From NCBI GenBank assembly GCA_027924585.1, contig BSBM01000047.1, forward strand, positions 18,534,001-18,598,000: a DNA stretch of 64,000 nt, given 5' to 3'. The notes below the pieces were generated by a model. That model was not told the origin of the DNA. It ran no database searches and saw nothing but the letters and a program-made list of their open reading frames with translations. A program made the translations under genes and the position numbers. The stretch comes from Larix kaempferi (taxonomy: Eukaryota > Streptophyta > Pinopsida > Pinales > Pinaceae). This document shows positions 47,061-59,855 of this stretch, piece by piece (position 1 is the first letter of the stretch; each line of letters opens with the position of its first letter).

Positions 47061-47374
47061 GTGCTGCAACAATGAACACGCAGCTCCTTTTAACATCTGA
47101 TCATCATGAACATGTCAGTGAATAACTCTTCAGATTTGGCTCTTCAAAAATCAATGCAATGGGAAGCCTAAATAATCATTCGATCAACTGTGGCACATGG
47201 CTGCAACTGCTTCTTCAGAAATCATTGTGGTGTGCTTCCCCTTTCAAACTGTGACAGCAAGACATAATCAAACGGTGTGGCGGTGGCTGACTCCTTATAG
47301 TTTCGGCAGCCACTGAGCAAGGCGGTGGTTGTCTTTTCTAGGCAGTGGCGATGAAGGAATTACGGCTGCCAACA
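47061..47374 (+). mobile_element. Putative Copia 3' LTR, right part
   Basis: Continues the sequence broken at 33843 and reaches GCTGCCAACA at 47365-47374, whose CAACA is the inverse of the TGTTG start at 33117. Joined across the Gypsy insertion the LTR would be about 1.04 kb. No partner LTR is visible, so the call is tentative. Confidence 0.45.
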
Positions 47375-48679
47375 CCCCTATCCTTGGTAAGCAGACATTA
47401 TCTTCCATAGATTTCCAAATTTTCCAAATTGTTTTGCAGTTTTTGCAAGTTGTTTTCATTTCAGTGGCTGCATTTTCTTACTTTCAGTTATGAAAGAATA
47501 GATTTGGTGGTCACATTGCTTTCATTTTCTTACTCTTGTGCTCACATTGCTTTCATTTTCTACATTGTTGTTTGCATACACACTGAGTAATCCCACATCA
47601 TGCAACATTCAAACCGACATCAACTACGCTCGAGTCTACTTAACTCACAACAGCGGTATTAATTTGGATCAAAGAATGGCCGGGCCTTTTGCCTTCATAT
47701 CTAGCAAAAAACCACCATGATGATAGAATATTTAATCTATATTACAATTAGGGTTTTATGTTCCTTGTATGCATTTAAATGATAGATTTTAACATTTTTA
47801 ATTGAACATTAATATTATATGAATTCCCATTACCCATAAGATCGATTTAATGTATGCATTTCTGATAGATTCAGAATGCTAACTCTTATTCATTTTTATG
47901 TATGGAGTATTTATGATCGATTCCACCAATAGAGTTTGTCCTTTTTCTTATTCGTTTATATAAAGAATAGGGCTTTAATGAGCTTTCTTATCTATATACC
48001 CTCCTTATAAAATTTATTCTTTGTTGTAGGGTTTCTTAATAATCCGTTCACAAATATGTCCACAAGATTACGTTTTCCTTTTCTCGCACAATGATGGTTT
48101 TCGATGGACAACATTGACCTAATAGCTTATAAATATATGCTTTCATTCAATAAGTTGAACGAATATTTAACATATGTGGTGAATGAGAGCGAACATTATA
48201 TGTTATATGATTGTTGAGTGGTATTTAATATTATTTAAATATTAATATGAAATAGTCCATATATATAAATATTAAGTCTTGAAAGAGAAATATTAATATA
48301 TTATAAATATAAATAACTAATAATATATCAATATTAAGTCTATGAAAGATAAATATAAAATTGCATGTATATCTCAATTCAAGAAAATAGAGTATATCTT
48401 ATTTTTTGGATTTCTTCTTCCATGATATGCATCAATTGAACATTCAGAGAGACCTTCTCTATGTTCAAAGGAACCCATTTATAATTACAAGCAATACGAA
48501 TATAAATTCTTACTAATGAAAAAGTAAATTTTAAAACCAATTTTAAAAAACCAAATTTTAATTATTTACTAACTATAGAATATAAATAGCATTCAATTTA
48601 TTTCTTTCTTATAAAAACTAATGACTTTTTATGCTAATTTAGTTTATATATTTTATTAAAAGTATTATAAATAAGAAGT
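47375..48679. other. Unassigned AT-rich sequence
   Basis: No gene recognised. A 60-codon ORF at 47538-47720 (alternative start, unremarkable composition) has no motif I know. Confidence 0.4.
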
Positions 48680-49560
48680 CTACTTCCATATTTTATCTCT
48701 ATTGGATTATTTTATTACAATATCTAATTGCATCTTGAATTATGCTACTATGATTTGTAAGCTTTGCACCAAGATTTATACTCAACATAATAAATGATGA
48801 TTTGCTTAAAAGGAAAATCTACTAATGTGATGGAATTGACATTTCTTGCCATACAACTTTGGGCTGCCATCGCCAATGGCAAGAGAGACAGTCACAGGCA
48901 TTATATGCAAAATATTGGCGGTACGAAACGTCCTTGTGTCATCTGAACTTGCATCTTCATTAGGATTGGTGCCTGAGATTTTATTTCCGCCTTCACGAAG
49001 AACTAAGTTGCTGGCCTTGATGATTTATGAAAAATCATTTGACTGTCTTAGGTATAACGTTACACGGTTGAACAGTTAAGACTTTTTCTCAATAATATTT
49101 GGAAACAATTTCAATTAAATTCTTTATTTCTCTATTGGATTATTTTATTACGTATTGTTTTGGTATCTAATTATACTCAAATTATTACGTATTGTTTATA
49201 AGCTTTGCCTCAAGATTTATACTCAACATAATAAATGATGATTTGCTTAAAAGGAAAATCTACTGATGCATTTACTAATGTTGATGGATTTCTTGCCATA
49301 CAACTTTGGGCTGCCATCGCCAATGGCAAGAGAGACAATCACAGGCATTACATGCAAAATATTGGTGGTATGATATGTCCTTGTGTCATCTGAACTTGCA
49401 TCTTCACTAGGATTGGTGCCTGAGATTTTATTTATGTTGCTGGCCGTGATGATTTATGAAAATCATTTGACCGTCTTAAGTATAACTTTACACGGCTGAA
49501 CAGTTAAGACTTTTTCTCAATAATATTTCGAAACAGTTTCAGTTAAATTCTTTATTGTGC
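48680..49560. repeat. Tandem duplication with ~445-bp period
   Basis: Two copies share TAAGCTTTGC-A/C-CAAGATTT, then CTTGCCATACAACTTTGGGC (48845 and 49292), TTGGTGCCTGAGATTTTATT and ACAGTTAAGACTTTTTCTCA in order. Copy 2 lacks ~25 bases present in copy 1 (around CCGCCTTCACGAAGAAC). A 77-codon ORF in copy 1 is not preserved in copy 2, arguing against a protein. Confidence 0.85.
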
Positions 49561-50380
49561 ATTCTATTAAAAAATGCAAACGGATTGAGAGTAGTACCAA
49601 TGTAAAAATCAACATGTCCCAAAACATTCACTCGAAGTTCGTACCTCGAAGTTTATATCAAAAAAAAAAGTTCGTACCTTGAAGTTTATATCAAAAAACT
49701 TTATTCTTTTAGGTGCTGCTAGGTATTATTTTTCAACAGTTTCCATTAATTATGTCCATATAACAATTTGAAGTTTAAAGAGTTGTATTTTAATCTTAAT
49801 AATTGGTAAATTCTTAAATATGTTTTGTGTAATTAAGCTCAGATAACAATTTGAAGTTCAAAGGGTTGTATTTTAATCGTAATGATCAGTAAACATTCAT
49901 TACAAACTTGTACATGTCTAAAATTATGGAATTGGTTTAATTTGAAAAAAATATTTTAAAATTTTAAAATATTCGCTCCATAGCTGCAACTATTTTAAAA
50001 TTTATATTTCTAACTCAACTAGACTATACAATTTCATATTGAGTTTATCCCATGCCCTCCATGAGGAGAGAATGGCATTCAGATATCATATTATTATGAG
50101 TGTTCATCTGATGTAACGGTGAGAAAACAAGAGCCATTACACATTTACTTTTATATATAGATTTTGAAATCAATCTTCACTTACTTTTATATATAGCTTT
50201 TGAAATCAATCTTCACTTGAGATATATTTTAAATTAATTGGAATTGAACAAAGATTTCTTCATAATTAATGAAATCAATCTTCATTTTATAGAAGCCATT
50301 ACTCATTTAAATTTTATATATATAATTTTTATATTAATTGTTATCTTATTATTTTAAATAATTGAGAATTGAATTGTAAC

Positions 50381-50424
<44 letters not shown>

Positions 50425-52430
50425 ACTTAATTTTGTTTACAAGCCTGAAAATGTATATTTGTGGGAATACATTTTAGATTATTAAAATTGTATATATTCA
50501 AAAGTAATTATGTTTACAAGCTTGAGAACATATAAATATGGGAAAACATTCTATATTATTAAAATTGATATGATCTCGAAAACAAAATAAAGAACAATTT
50601 ACTAGAATATGTACAATCTAGATCAACTATAAAAGAAAAAGAAAATGATTAAGTTTAATCAATAATAGAGGAATGAAAAATGCACTACAATAACAAAAAA
50701 CATAAAACAGATTATAACAAAAAGTCTGAATTTCTATTTTTGGTGGTTTGATTATTTTGATTTTATTTACATTTGCACACTTCTTGTTTTTCAAAAAATA
50801 TATCTTTAAATCATTTTCTATTTAATTTTTAAAATTTATTTATTTGTTCATGTGAAAACAATATTAAATATTAATTTTTTATTTAAACTTTTGGGAAAAA
50901 AAATATTTATTTTTTTAAGTTTAAAATATAAATATGCAAAATTTAACCTCTAACTTCTTTTAAAATTATAAACTTGTTTTCTAAACATATTAAAAAATTA
51001 TTTATTATTTTCTAATTAAATATAAATATGTATAAATTAACCTCTAATTTTTTTAATAAATATATTAAATTTTTTAAAACACTATGAAATAAAATATTAA
51101 TAATACTTTAATGGTTATGGTTTTGCATACTTTTGACTAATATAAAAGTTTCTACAATCAATATCAAGTTTTGATTACTCTATATTATTATAATAATAAT
51201 AATAATAATAATAATAAAACATATATACAAAATATTAATAATCCTTTATGGTTTTGTGTACTTTAAACTTTTGATTAATGTAAAAGTTTTGATATTGAAA
51301 TCCATATGATAATAATAAACATATGTACAAAATATTAATAGTCTCATATATATATATATATAATAAATATATGTACAAAATATTAATATTAAGGTTTTTT
51401 TATGTTTTATATTTTTTTTACTTATGCAAAGGTATACTTATGTTAAAGTTTCGAGAACCATATGTAATAGAAATATGTAACGGTATACCAAATATTATAA
51501 TATAATTCCTTTTAAATTAAAATAATTTTTAAACCATTGCAAATTTTCAAATAACATTCTAAAAATAATAATTTCAAATTGTATTGAATAATAATTTTAA
51601 ATTATATACATTTAAAAAATATTGTAAATATAATTTTTAAAATTTTAAAATTAGGAAGATTCGAGTATCACATATTTAAATCATAATTAAATTATAATTG
51701 CATTCTCGAATCATAATTAAACCATAATTACATTTAAATTATTATTATTATCATTAATGTTGAATATTATTAAAGTTAAAAATTATTATTACTTATTATT
51801 AACATTTTCATGTAATATTAACCATTTTATTAACACTATTAATGGTTAATAATCAATAGCCATAACATTAATTAGGCATAACAATATTAATTACATTACC
51901 GTATACAATAATTAACATAGACCTCATATATAACATAACCTCATCAAATGAATCCTAAAGTTAACATTAACATCAATGTCATAGTATGACATATCATATA
52001 ATGATCATTGCAATCCAACATGGGAAGGTTCCAATGTCATTAAAGCATAATTGAGGATTCATTAATGAAACCATAATTACACCATAACATTACATATTAA
52101 ACTTTATACAAGAATTAACATCAACCTCAAACATAACATAACTTTATCAAATTATTGTTAATGTTAATATTAATATTAATATTAACATTTATATTTCATA
52201 AACATCAATGTACATTGCAATCTGACATAACATATAATGATCATTGCATTCTAACATGACCCTTGAGAATGTTCCAATGTGACATTGTATACTTTCACTA
52301 AGTATTAATTGTAGACATTGTACGTATGCATTGATAATTATTGTAATTTAATAAAACACATGAAAAATGTCGCATTAATACAGAACCCTAAACATCAAAT
52401 GAGATATAACCATTTAGGAACATAATAATT
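49561..52430. repeat. AT-rich low-complexity DNA leading into the satellite
   Basis: AT-rich with (AT)n at 50385-50420, (ATA)n at 51188-51217 and AATATTAACATT-type units at 51740-52200. No coding potential. The AATATTAAC texture resembles 8960-9910, which also precedes a decamer array. Confidence 0.75.
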
Positions 52431-55400
52431 AAACCATGGGCATAGTGAACCATGGTCAACTAAAGTCAACCATACTCAACCATGGTTAACTATAGTCAAC
52501 CAAGGTCAACCATGGTCAAGCAAAGTCAATCATAATCAACAATGGTAAACCAAAAGTCAACCACAGCCAACCATGGTCAACCAAACACAAACATGATTAA
52601 CCAAATCCAACCAAAAGTCAACCATGGTCAACCATATTAAACGAAAGCCAACCAAAGTCAACCATAGTCGACCATGGTTGAATTCAAACAATTACCATAA
52701 TTAACTATAGTCAACCATGTACAACCACAATCAACAATAGTCAATCATGAATAAACATAGTAAACCATGGTCAATCATCATTGACCATAGTTAACTATGA
52801 ACAACCATAGTCAACATTGGTCAACCATGGTCAACAAAAGTCAACCATGGTTAACCATAATCAACCATGGTTAACCATAATCAACCATGGTAAACCAAAT
52901 TCAACCATAGTTAATCATGCTCAACCAAAACCAACCATGGTCAACCATAGTCAACCATGGTCAACCAAACTCAACCATGGTCAACCATAGTCAACCATGG
53001 TCAACCAAACTCAACCATGGTCACCCATATTCAACCAAATTCAACCATGATAAAGCATAGTCAACCATGGTCAACCACAGTCAACCATAATAAACCATAG
53101 TCAACAATGGTCAACCATCATCAACCATAGCCATGCAAAGACAACCAAACGTTAACCATGGTCAACTATATTCAACCAAATTCAACCAAAATTCAACCAT
53201 GGTAAGCCATAATCAACCATGGTTGACTTTAAACAATTACCATAATACACTATAGCCAACCATGAACAACCACCATCAACAATAGTTAATTATGAATAAA
53301 CATAGTAGACAATGGTTAATCATCATTGACCATGCTCAACCTTGAATAACCATAGTTAACAATGGTCAACCATAGTCATCCATGGTCAAACAAAGTGAAC
53401 CATAGTCAACCATGTACAACCAAAGTCAACCATGGTTAACCATAGTCAACAATGGTCAACCAAAGTCAACCATGGTCAACCAAAGTCAAACAATTACCAT
53501 AATCAACAATAGGCAACAATGAACAACCACCATCAATAATAGTCAATCATGAATAAACATAGTCAACCATGGTTAATCATCATTAACCATGGTCAACCAT
53601 GAACAACCATAAACAATAATGGTCAACCATGGTAAATCAAAGTCAACCATAGTCAACCATGGTTAACAATAATTATCAAAGTCAACCAAAGTCAAGCATA
53701 GTCAACCATAACCAACCATGGCTAACCATAGTCAACCAAAATTTAACCAAAGCCAAGCATGGTCAACCAAATTCAACCATAGTCATCCATGGTCAACCAT
53801 AGTTAACCAAAGTCAACCAAAGCCAACAAAAATCCTACCATGGTCAACCATAGTTAACTAAAGATAATTAAAAGTAAACAATGGTCAACCATAATTAACC
53901 AAGGCCAACCACAACATAACTATTGCAAACTAAAGTCAACGGTCAAACATAGTCAACCATGTTCAACAAAAAGTCAACAAAAGTCAACCATAGCCAAACA
54001 AAAAGTAAAAAAGTCAACCATGGTCAACCATAGTCAACATGGACAACTAAATTCAACCATGGTCAATCGTGTTCATCCATAGTCAACCATGGATAACCAA
54101 AGTCAACCATGGTCTACCAAAGTCAACCAAAAGTCAACCATCATCAAACAAAGTAAACAATGTCCAACCATGGTCAACCATGGTCACCTAAAGTCAACCA
54201 AAAGTAAACCAAATTCAACCATTGTAAACCAAAAGGTAACCAAAGTAAACCATGGTAAGCCCAATTCAACCATGGTCAATCAAAAGTTAAGTAAAAGTCA
54301 ACCAAAGTCAACCGTAGTCAACCTTAGTCAACCAAAGTCAACCATGGCCAACCAAAGTAAACCAAAGTCGACCATTGTCAACCAAATTCAACCATAGTCA
54401 CCCATGATTAACCATGGTCAACCAAAGTCAACCATGGTCAACTACAGCCAACCATGACCATGGTCAACCTTAAGACGCCTTAACCATAGTCAACCATGGT
54501 CTACCACAATTAGCCATAGTAAACTATGGTCAGCCAAAGGCAATCATGGTGAATTAAAGTCAACTATAGTCAACCATAGTCACCCATGGTCAACCATGTT
54601 CACCCATGTTCAACAAAAGTTAAACATGGTCTACCATGTTAAACAATGGTCAACCAAAGTTAACTATGGGAAACCATGGTCAACCATAATCATCCATAGT
54701 CAACCAAATACTACTAGGGAAAACCATGGTCGACCATGGTAAACCATAGGGAATCATGGTCGACCAAATTCAACCATGGTTAACCATGGTCAACTATGTT
54801 AAACCATGGACAAGCGAAGTCAACCATAGTCAACCAATGGAAACTAATGTCAACCATGGTCAAGCATGGTTAAGCATAGTCAACCATGGTTAACCAAGGT
54901 CAACCAAAGTCAATGATGGTTAATGAGAGTCAACCATGGTGAACCATGTCAACCAAAGTCAACCATATTCAACCATGGTTAACCAAAGTTAACCATGGTT
55001 AACCTTAGTTATCGAAAGTCAACCATGGTCAACAAAAGTCTGGTACAGTCAACCATAGTCACCCATGGTCAACCATCTTCAGCCATGTTCAACCAAAGGC
55101 AACCATGGTCAACCATGTTAAACAATGGTCAACTATGGTAAACCATGGTTAACCATCATCAACCATGGTCGACCAAAATCATCGAGTACCAAGGTGAACT
55201 AGGGTTAATCATAGTCAACCATGGTCAACCAAAGGCAAGCATGTTCAAGCATGGTCAACAATGTTCAGCCATGGACAACCAAAGACAACCATAGTTAACA
55301 AGAGTCTTCCATGGTCAACCAAAGTTGACTACTGGTTGACCATGGTCAAACAAAGTCAAACATACTTAACAATGGTCAACCAACCATAGTCAACAACCAT

Positions 55401-55455
55401 GCTTAATAGTTGTTAATCGTGGTCAACCAAACAAGATCAACCATGGTTAACCATT
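52431..55455. repeat. Decamer satellite array 3, with longer-range repeats inside
   Basis: About 3 kb of the GTCAACC-based decamer, the largest array in the window. A longer marker (CAATTACCATAAT...AACCAC...CAATCATGAATAAACATAGT) recurs at 52689, 53234 and 53490, showing duplication of blocks larger than the decamer. ORFs such as 54089-54397 are repeat artefacts. Confidence 0.95.
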
Positions 55456-55459
55456 ATAT

Positions 55460-55494
<35 letters not shown>

Positions 55495-55630
55495 CATTTT
55501 ATTAATTATTATTTAATTATCATTAATATTTTCTTTTATAAATATTAATAATTATTATAATAATAGATAATAACTATTATTATTATAACTATTATAATAA
55601 ATCATAATTAACACTCAACAATCCTTTTAT
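55456..55630. repeat. (ATT)n and AT-rich border of the satellite
   Basis: A TATTATTATT run follows the last decamers directly, then AATAATAGATAATAAC-type low complexity up to the hairpin. Confidence 0.7.
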
Positions 55631-55650
55631 GCACATCGACCGTCAACTAG

Positions 55651-55780
55651 CAAGCCATATTAATAATTAATAATATGGCTTATATACGTCGATCGACATA
55701 TATTAACCACATTTAAATGTGTGGCCATGGTTGATAATATGTTGATCGGTGTATATAAGCCATATTATTAATATGGCTTG
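55651..55780. repeat. 130-bp imperfect inverted repeat (hairpin/foldback)
   Basis: Starts CAAGCCATATTAATAATTAA and ends TATTATTAATATGGCTTG. The two ~50-base arms are nearly complementary over GATCG-A/G-CGTATATAAGCC and flanking bases. The centre CCACATTTAAATGTGTGG is itself palindromic. Each arm end also contains a small palindrome AAGCCATATT...AATATGGCTT. Confidence 0.85.
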
Positions 55781-55789
55781 TGAGTCTTA

Positions 55790-57515
55790 TTTGTTAACTG
55801 TAGAGAAGAATAGGAGTGGCTTCTCAGAGAGGACCAACTCCATAAATATTTTTAGATTCATAAGTTGATACAGGTTCACAATGCAAGTCTATATTGATGA
55901 ATAGAAAGGATGATCGTCAATAAAAACCTATTTCCATATTTTAAACACTGTCTATTGAATATGTTTTGTAAATTGGATAGAGGGGGTTCACGTTATAGTT
56001 ATTTGACCTGGAATATGTGTGTTTGAGTTTGAACAGTTTGGAAACCTATATTGTTTATTATTGCAATCCAAAACCACGATATCTTTTATAGTTTGTTCAT
56101 TGTGGATAAAAGAGGAGCAATGACTCCTTGTTCTTTGTCGAGTGAAGAAAATGGTCCTTAGTGATACCATGAAATTACCTTGCTCCTCTCTTCAAGAGGG
56201 TAAGCCATAACTATACATTGTTGACAGCCACCATTTATAAAGAATGATTTCCTGGTTCTCATGATTATCTTGGAGGAAACACAAAAGGGCACATAGCCTA
56301 GAATCCTCGGGGAGATGGTTACACATCTTTCAGGAGAGAGCGTGTATTCCTCGAGTCTGCTAGAGTCTCGACTTTTATTTTTCTTTATGTTCTTTTTTAT
56401 TAATTGTCTTGATGTTGGGAGCTCATAGGGAAGATCCACGACAATCTTGTGCTCTAGATATATCGTTGACTAGTTGGTCTCTTCATGGAAGAGAGGTCAC
56501 TTTCCTTTTGTTTGCATAGATATAGTTTTTCATTGGATGGTTTCTCAATCAAAGAGCCATGTTTTCCTTTTATATTGCAAGTGATCTTGTTCTCTATTGA
56601 TTGGTAACCTACTCGGAGAAGCTATGCATTTTCCGTTTGCAGAGATAACATTCGGTTGGCTTGGCTCTCATCTGGAGAAGCCATGCCTTAATATGGTTGA
56701 GTGAGAACAACCCTTAAATACCATTGCATTTAATGATACTGGTCTACTACCTACTAACGACTGTTGTTGACAACGCCTCTCTGTATGAGGGAGAAACTCT
56801 TCCCTTTTATTAACCATAAAATTTAAGATGGGAACAACCCTCTAGAGTGGCATTGTGATTATGTGAAGAAGGCATAGCCTTAATCTTACCTTGTATTTGA
56901 TATGGAGCAAGAAGAGCACGACCCCATCTCCTTCTTGTTTGAATAATGATAGCTGTAGAATAAACTACTTTAGGGAAGAGGAACGTCACTTTGTTATTTG
57001 AATACTTTAGTTATTATATCATGTTTATGTATAGGGAATCCCAACTGAGTGCAGCCATGGTTCACACCTCTTATGTTATAGTTCTATAATCAATTATATT
57101 CATGGAAGAGTTCATGAGGGCACCACTCGAGACTCATTTAGCTTATGCTTCAATATTATAATGAGTAACTAAATGAGAGCCGGTAAGGGCATGTCCCTCT
57201 ACTTAAAGGCATTCTCATGTACATTGGTAAATATTTAAGTATAGGCTAGATGGGCCAATAAGAGTGCGACACTTGGTCAATTTTCATGTTTATAGTATGC
57301 TATACTTTACATATCAAGCATAGAACAAACTCAAAAGGGTGTTATCTTTGATTTGAAATCCTTGTATATAATTTTTAAAAAGTAAATAGGTGTGCATGGT
57401 ACAGAAAGGGAATAGCTAAAACCCTTTTCGCATTACTAAGTAAACAGAGTGTACACATAATGAATATACTAGAGGGAGAAGAGGCATAGATTCAGTGCCA
57501 TTATATTAAAACAAT
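55790..57515. other. Unassigned sequence
   Basis: More complex than the AT-rich regions, but with no ORF, motif or transposon terminus I recognise. Could be decayed transposon interior. Confidence 0.4.
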
Positions 57516-57519
57516 ATGC

Positions 57520-57789
57520 TTTGTGTGTTACTAAAGAATGAGTCTTTTGTTGATGAGAGCAGAAGGTCTTTATGTGAGAGCGGTTCTCCACCCTACTCTA
57601 GTGGATTTTCTCTCAGGAGTGACCTCTCGGTAAGCACGAAAACACATGCTAGAGAGTTAGAATGGTTGGGTGGAATGTTGATGTCAATCCTTCAGTCGCT
57701 TCAATCTTACCAGTCTACTTAATTAAGAATAAGTATTCTTAACTTGTATTATTGTTTATTAAGATATGTAAATATTTACTCATGATGCT
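57520..57789. repeat. ~270-bp direct repeat flanking the second Gypsy element, left copy
   Basis: Matches 62683-62950. Shared landmarks are TGTGTTACTAAA, GATGAGAG, AGGTCTTT, GAGTGACCTCTC, AGAATGGTTGGGTGGAA, AAGTATTCTTAACTTGT and GTAAATATTTACTCATGATGCT. Homology stops where the element begins. Confidence 0.85.
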
Positions 57790-58731
57790 TGATGCAAGGT
57801 GCCTTATCAACAAAGGTTCTTGCTTAACAATTACACACTCCACACACATTCGCATAGACAAGATGCAAACAAAATGCCAGAAGATGGCTTATATTACTTC
57901 TCCGAATCGGTTACAATGCAAACTACAAATAAATGAAATAACTAACTAACTTTCGACCTTGGCCGTTACAACATAGAAGTAACTGTGTGTTCTCTTAGTG
58001 TGTCGACCTCACCCTCTCCTGGTTCACTGCGGAACTCTGAGCTATGGCTCAATCTCCTCTGCATTCGGAAGCTATGTGATGATTCTCTCCAATCTACAGA
58101 ACTTCTACCTGAACTCCCTCAACTGCGGAATGATGATCTAACTCATCTCCCTTTTCTGGCCTTCTACTCTTCTGTTGTTGTTCCGAAGACCACTGTGATC
58201 CCAGAGACACACATCCTCTGTCAGCCGATCCTTCCATGATCCTGCAGACCTGCAATTGTCAGCACCCCTGTCGTGCTGCACAACCTCTTCCTGTGATGAC
58301 ATCTGTCATGTCTTCACCCACTTGCAATAACTGTCATTAACTTCCTTAGCAACCCCGAACTGTTGCCAAGTACGCTCCTTGACTTTTACGCATCTTTTTG
58401 ACAAGCTATAGTGATCCGTCATGTCAGCCATACTGTCCTTTTGTCAGCTTCGACTCACCTATCAACTTCACTCTGCGCTTAGGCTTCGCCATTCTGCCGC
58501 GTCCTCCTCGCTTGGCTCATGCCCAACTTGTCGATGTCGCGGTCTGACAACATGTTGACCTTAATGCGATTCTGTGATGATTTGTTTCCTGTAGGCATTC
58601 GCATGTTGACTGTTGACCATTTTCATGTCGACTCTCGACCTCTTTCCTCCTGTCGACGCATCTTGACAAATTCTGCTCAAATTTTTTACTTCGACAACCA
58701 ACCTGCTTATTTGCACCAGTGGTCGTCAACA
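57790..58731 (-). mobile_element. Probable 3' LTR (~0.94 kb) of the second Gypsy element
   Basis: On the minus strand a purine tract AGAGGGGG is followed by TGTTGACGACC at 58731, a good polypurine tract/LTR start. The other end is placed at TGATGCAAGG (57790), giving CA on the minus strand exactly where the flanking 270-bp repeat ends. There is no second LTR to confirm the edges. ORFs here (58517-58759, 57985-58239) are not supported. Confidence 0.55.
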
Positions 58732-58759
58732 CCCCCTCTGGTAAGTCTCCTCGTGTCAA

Positions 58760-59131
58760 TCAAATTCGACTAATCTGCCTAGGCTCCAATGCCCCTGCAT
58801 CAGACTCCCCAAGTGAAAAAGAATTCGACTGCTCCGTCAGTCTCATGAACTCTTCTTCGTAAATCCATGTTGCCTCCTGCAACTCATCATCCTTCAATCG
58901 CACCAAGTATTCCTTCCTTCGCGAACTATGCGTACGCCCGACTTCGCGTTCCTCTATTACTTCTGCGATTGCCTCCTTGTGTTGATTTGGAATCTGCATT
59001 ATCCAGTCAATGTTCGACACTTCTGCGTTTCCTCTTCTTGAACCTTCTTCAAACTTGTATAGATCTGAGACATTGAACTTTGGTGAAATGCTCAAGTCAT
59101 TCGGAAACTCTAACACATAAGCGTTGTCCAA
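58760..59131 (-). pseudogene. pol: Second Gypsy element: integrase C-terminus with chromodomain
   Basis: A 123-codon frame containing ISPKFNVSDLYKFEEG (post-integrase segment) and a chromodomain-like block IAEVIEEREVGRTHS, EYLVRLKDDELQEATWIYEEEF. It ends just before the polypurine tract, as in chromoviruses. It is in a different register from the upstream integrase. Confidence 0.82.
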
Positions 59132-59216
59132 AATCTTCTTCAGAATCTTACATGGTCCAATCTTCTTCAGCTTCAGCTTGTTTTAGGTTCCCATCGGAAA
59201 TATCTCCTTCACTGAA

Positions 59217-59855
59217 CTACTGTAGTCTTTTCTTCTTGTCAGCTCTCAACTTGTATGCTGCATTTCTCTTTTCTATACGCTTTCCCACATCTTCATGAAT
59301 TTCTTTCATGTGCTCTGTGAATGATTCTGCATCCGCTCTTTTCCTGGTTTCTGTCGTCAACTCGACCAAATCCACCACTCCATGTGGGCTTCTTCCTTGA
59401 ACAATCTGGAATGGGCTCAAACTTGTTGACTGATTCACAGAATTGTTGTATGCAAACTCTGCTTGCGCCAACACGTTCTCGCACTGTTTGGGTATGTCGG
59501 TCATCAAACATCTTAGAAGGTTTCCCAAACTTCTGTTCACCACCTCGGTCTATCTGTCTGTCTGCGGATGATATGCCGAGCTAAACTGCAACCCCGTGTC
59601 CAGTTTCTTCCATAGGGTTCTCCAAAAATGCCACTTAAACTTGGTATCTCTATCTGATGTGATACTCTTCGGCAACCCATGCAATCTAACTACTTCCTTG
59701 AAGAATAGTACAACAATGCCTGTGGCGTCACTTGTCTTCCGACATGGAATAAAGTGTGCCATTTTTGAAAACATATCAACTACAACAAATTTTGAGTCAC
59801 TTCCTTGCTGTGTCTTCGACAATCCTAGCACAAATCCATGCTCAAGTGCTCCCAT
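59217..59855 (-). pseudogene. pol: Second Gypsy element: integrase catalytic core
   Basis: Two ORFs (59855-59550 and 59543-59217) in the same register, separated by a stop. They show LGLSKTQQGSDS, FVVVDMFSKMAHFIPC, SDRDTKF (second catalytic Asp) and AYHPQTD, then NRSLGNLLR and AEFAYNNSVNQSTSLSPFQIVQG, the end of the core. Confidence 0.88.

Noticed and set aside
47538-47720. 60-codon ORF with a hydrophobic start
   Set aside because: It begins at a TTG, has no motif and lies in DNA with no promoter signal. Not supportable as a gene.
58517-59298. Plus-strand ORFs over the second Gypsy element
   Set aside because: They are shadows of the minus-strand integrase/chromodomain and LTR.
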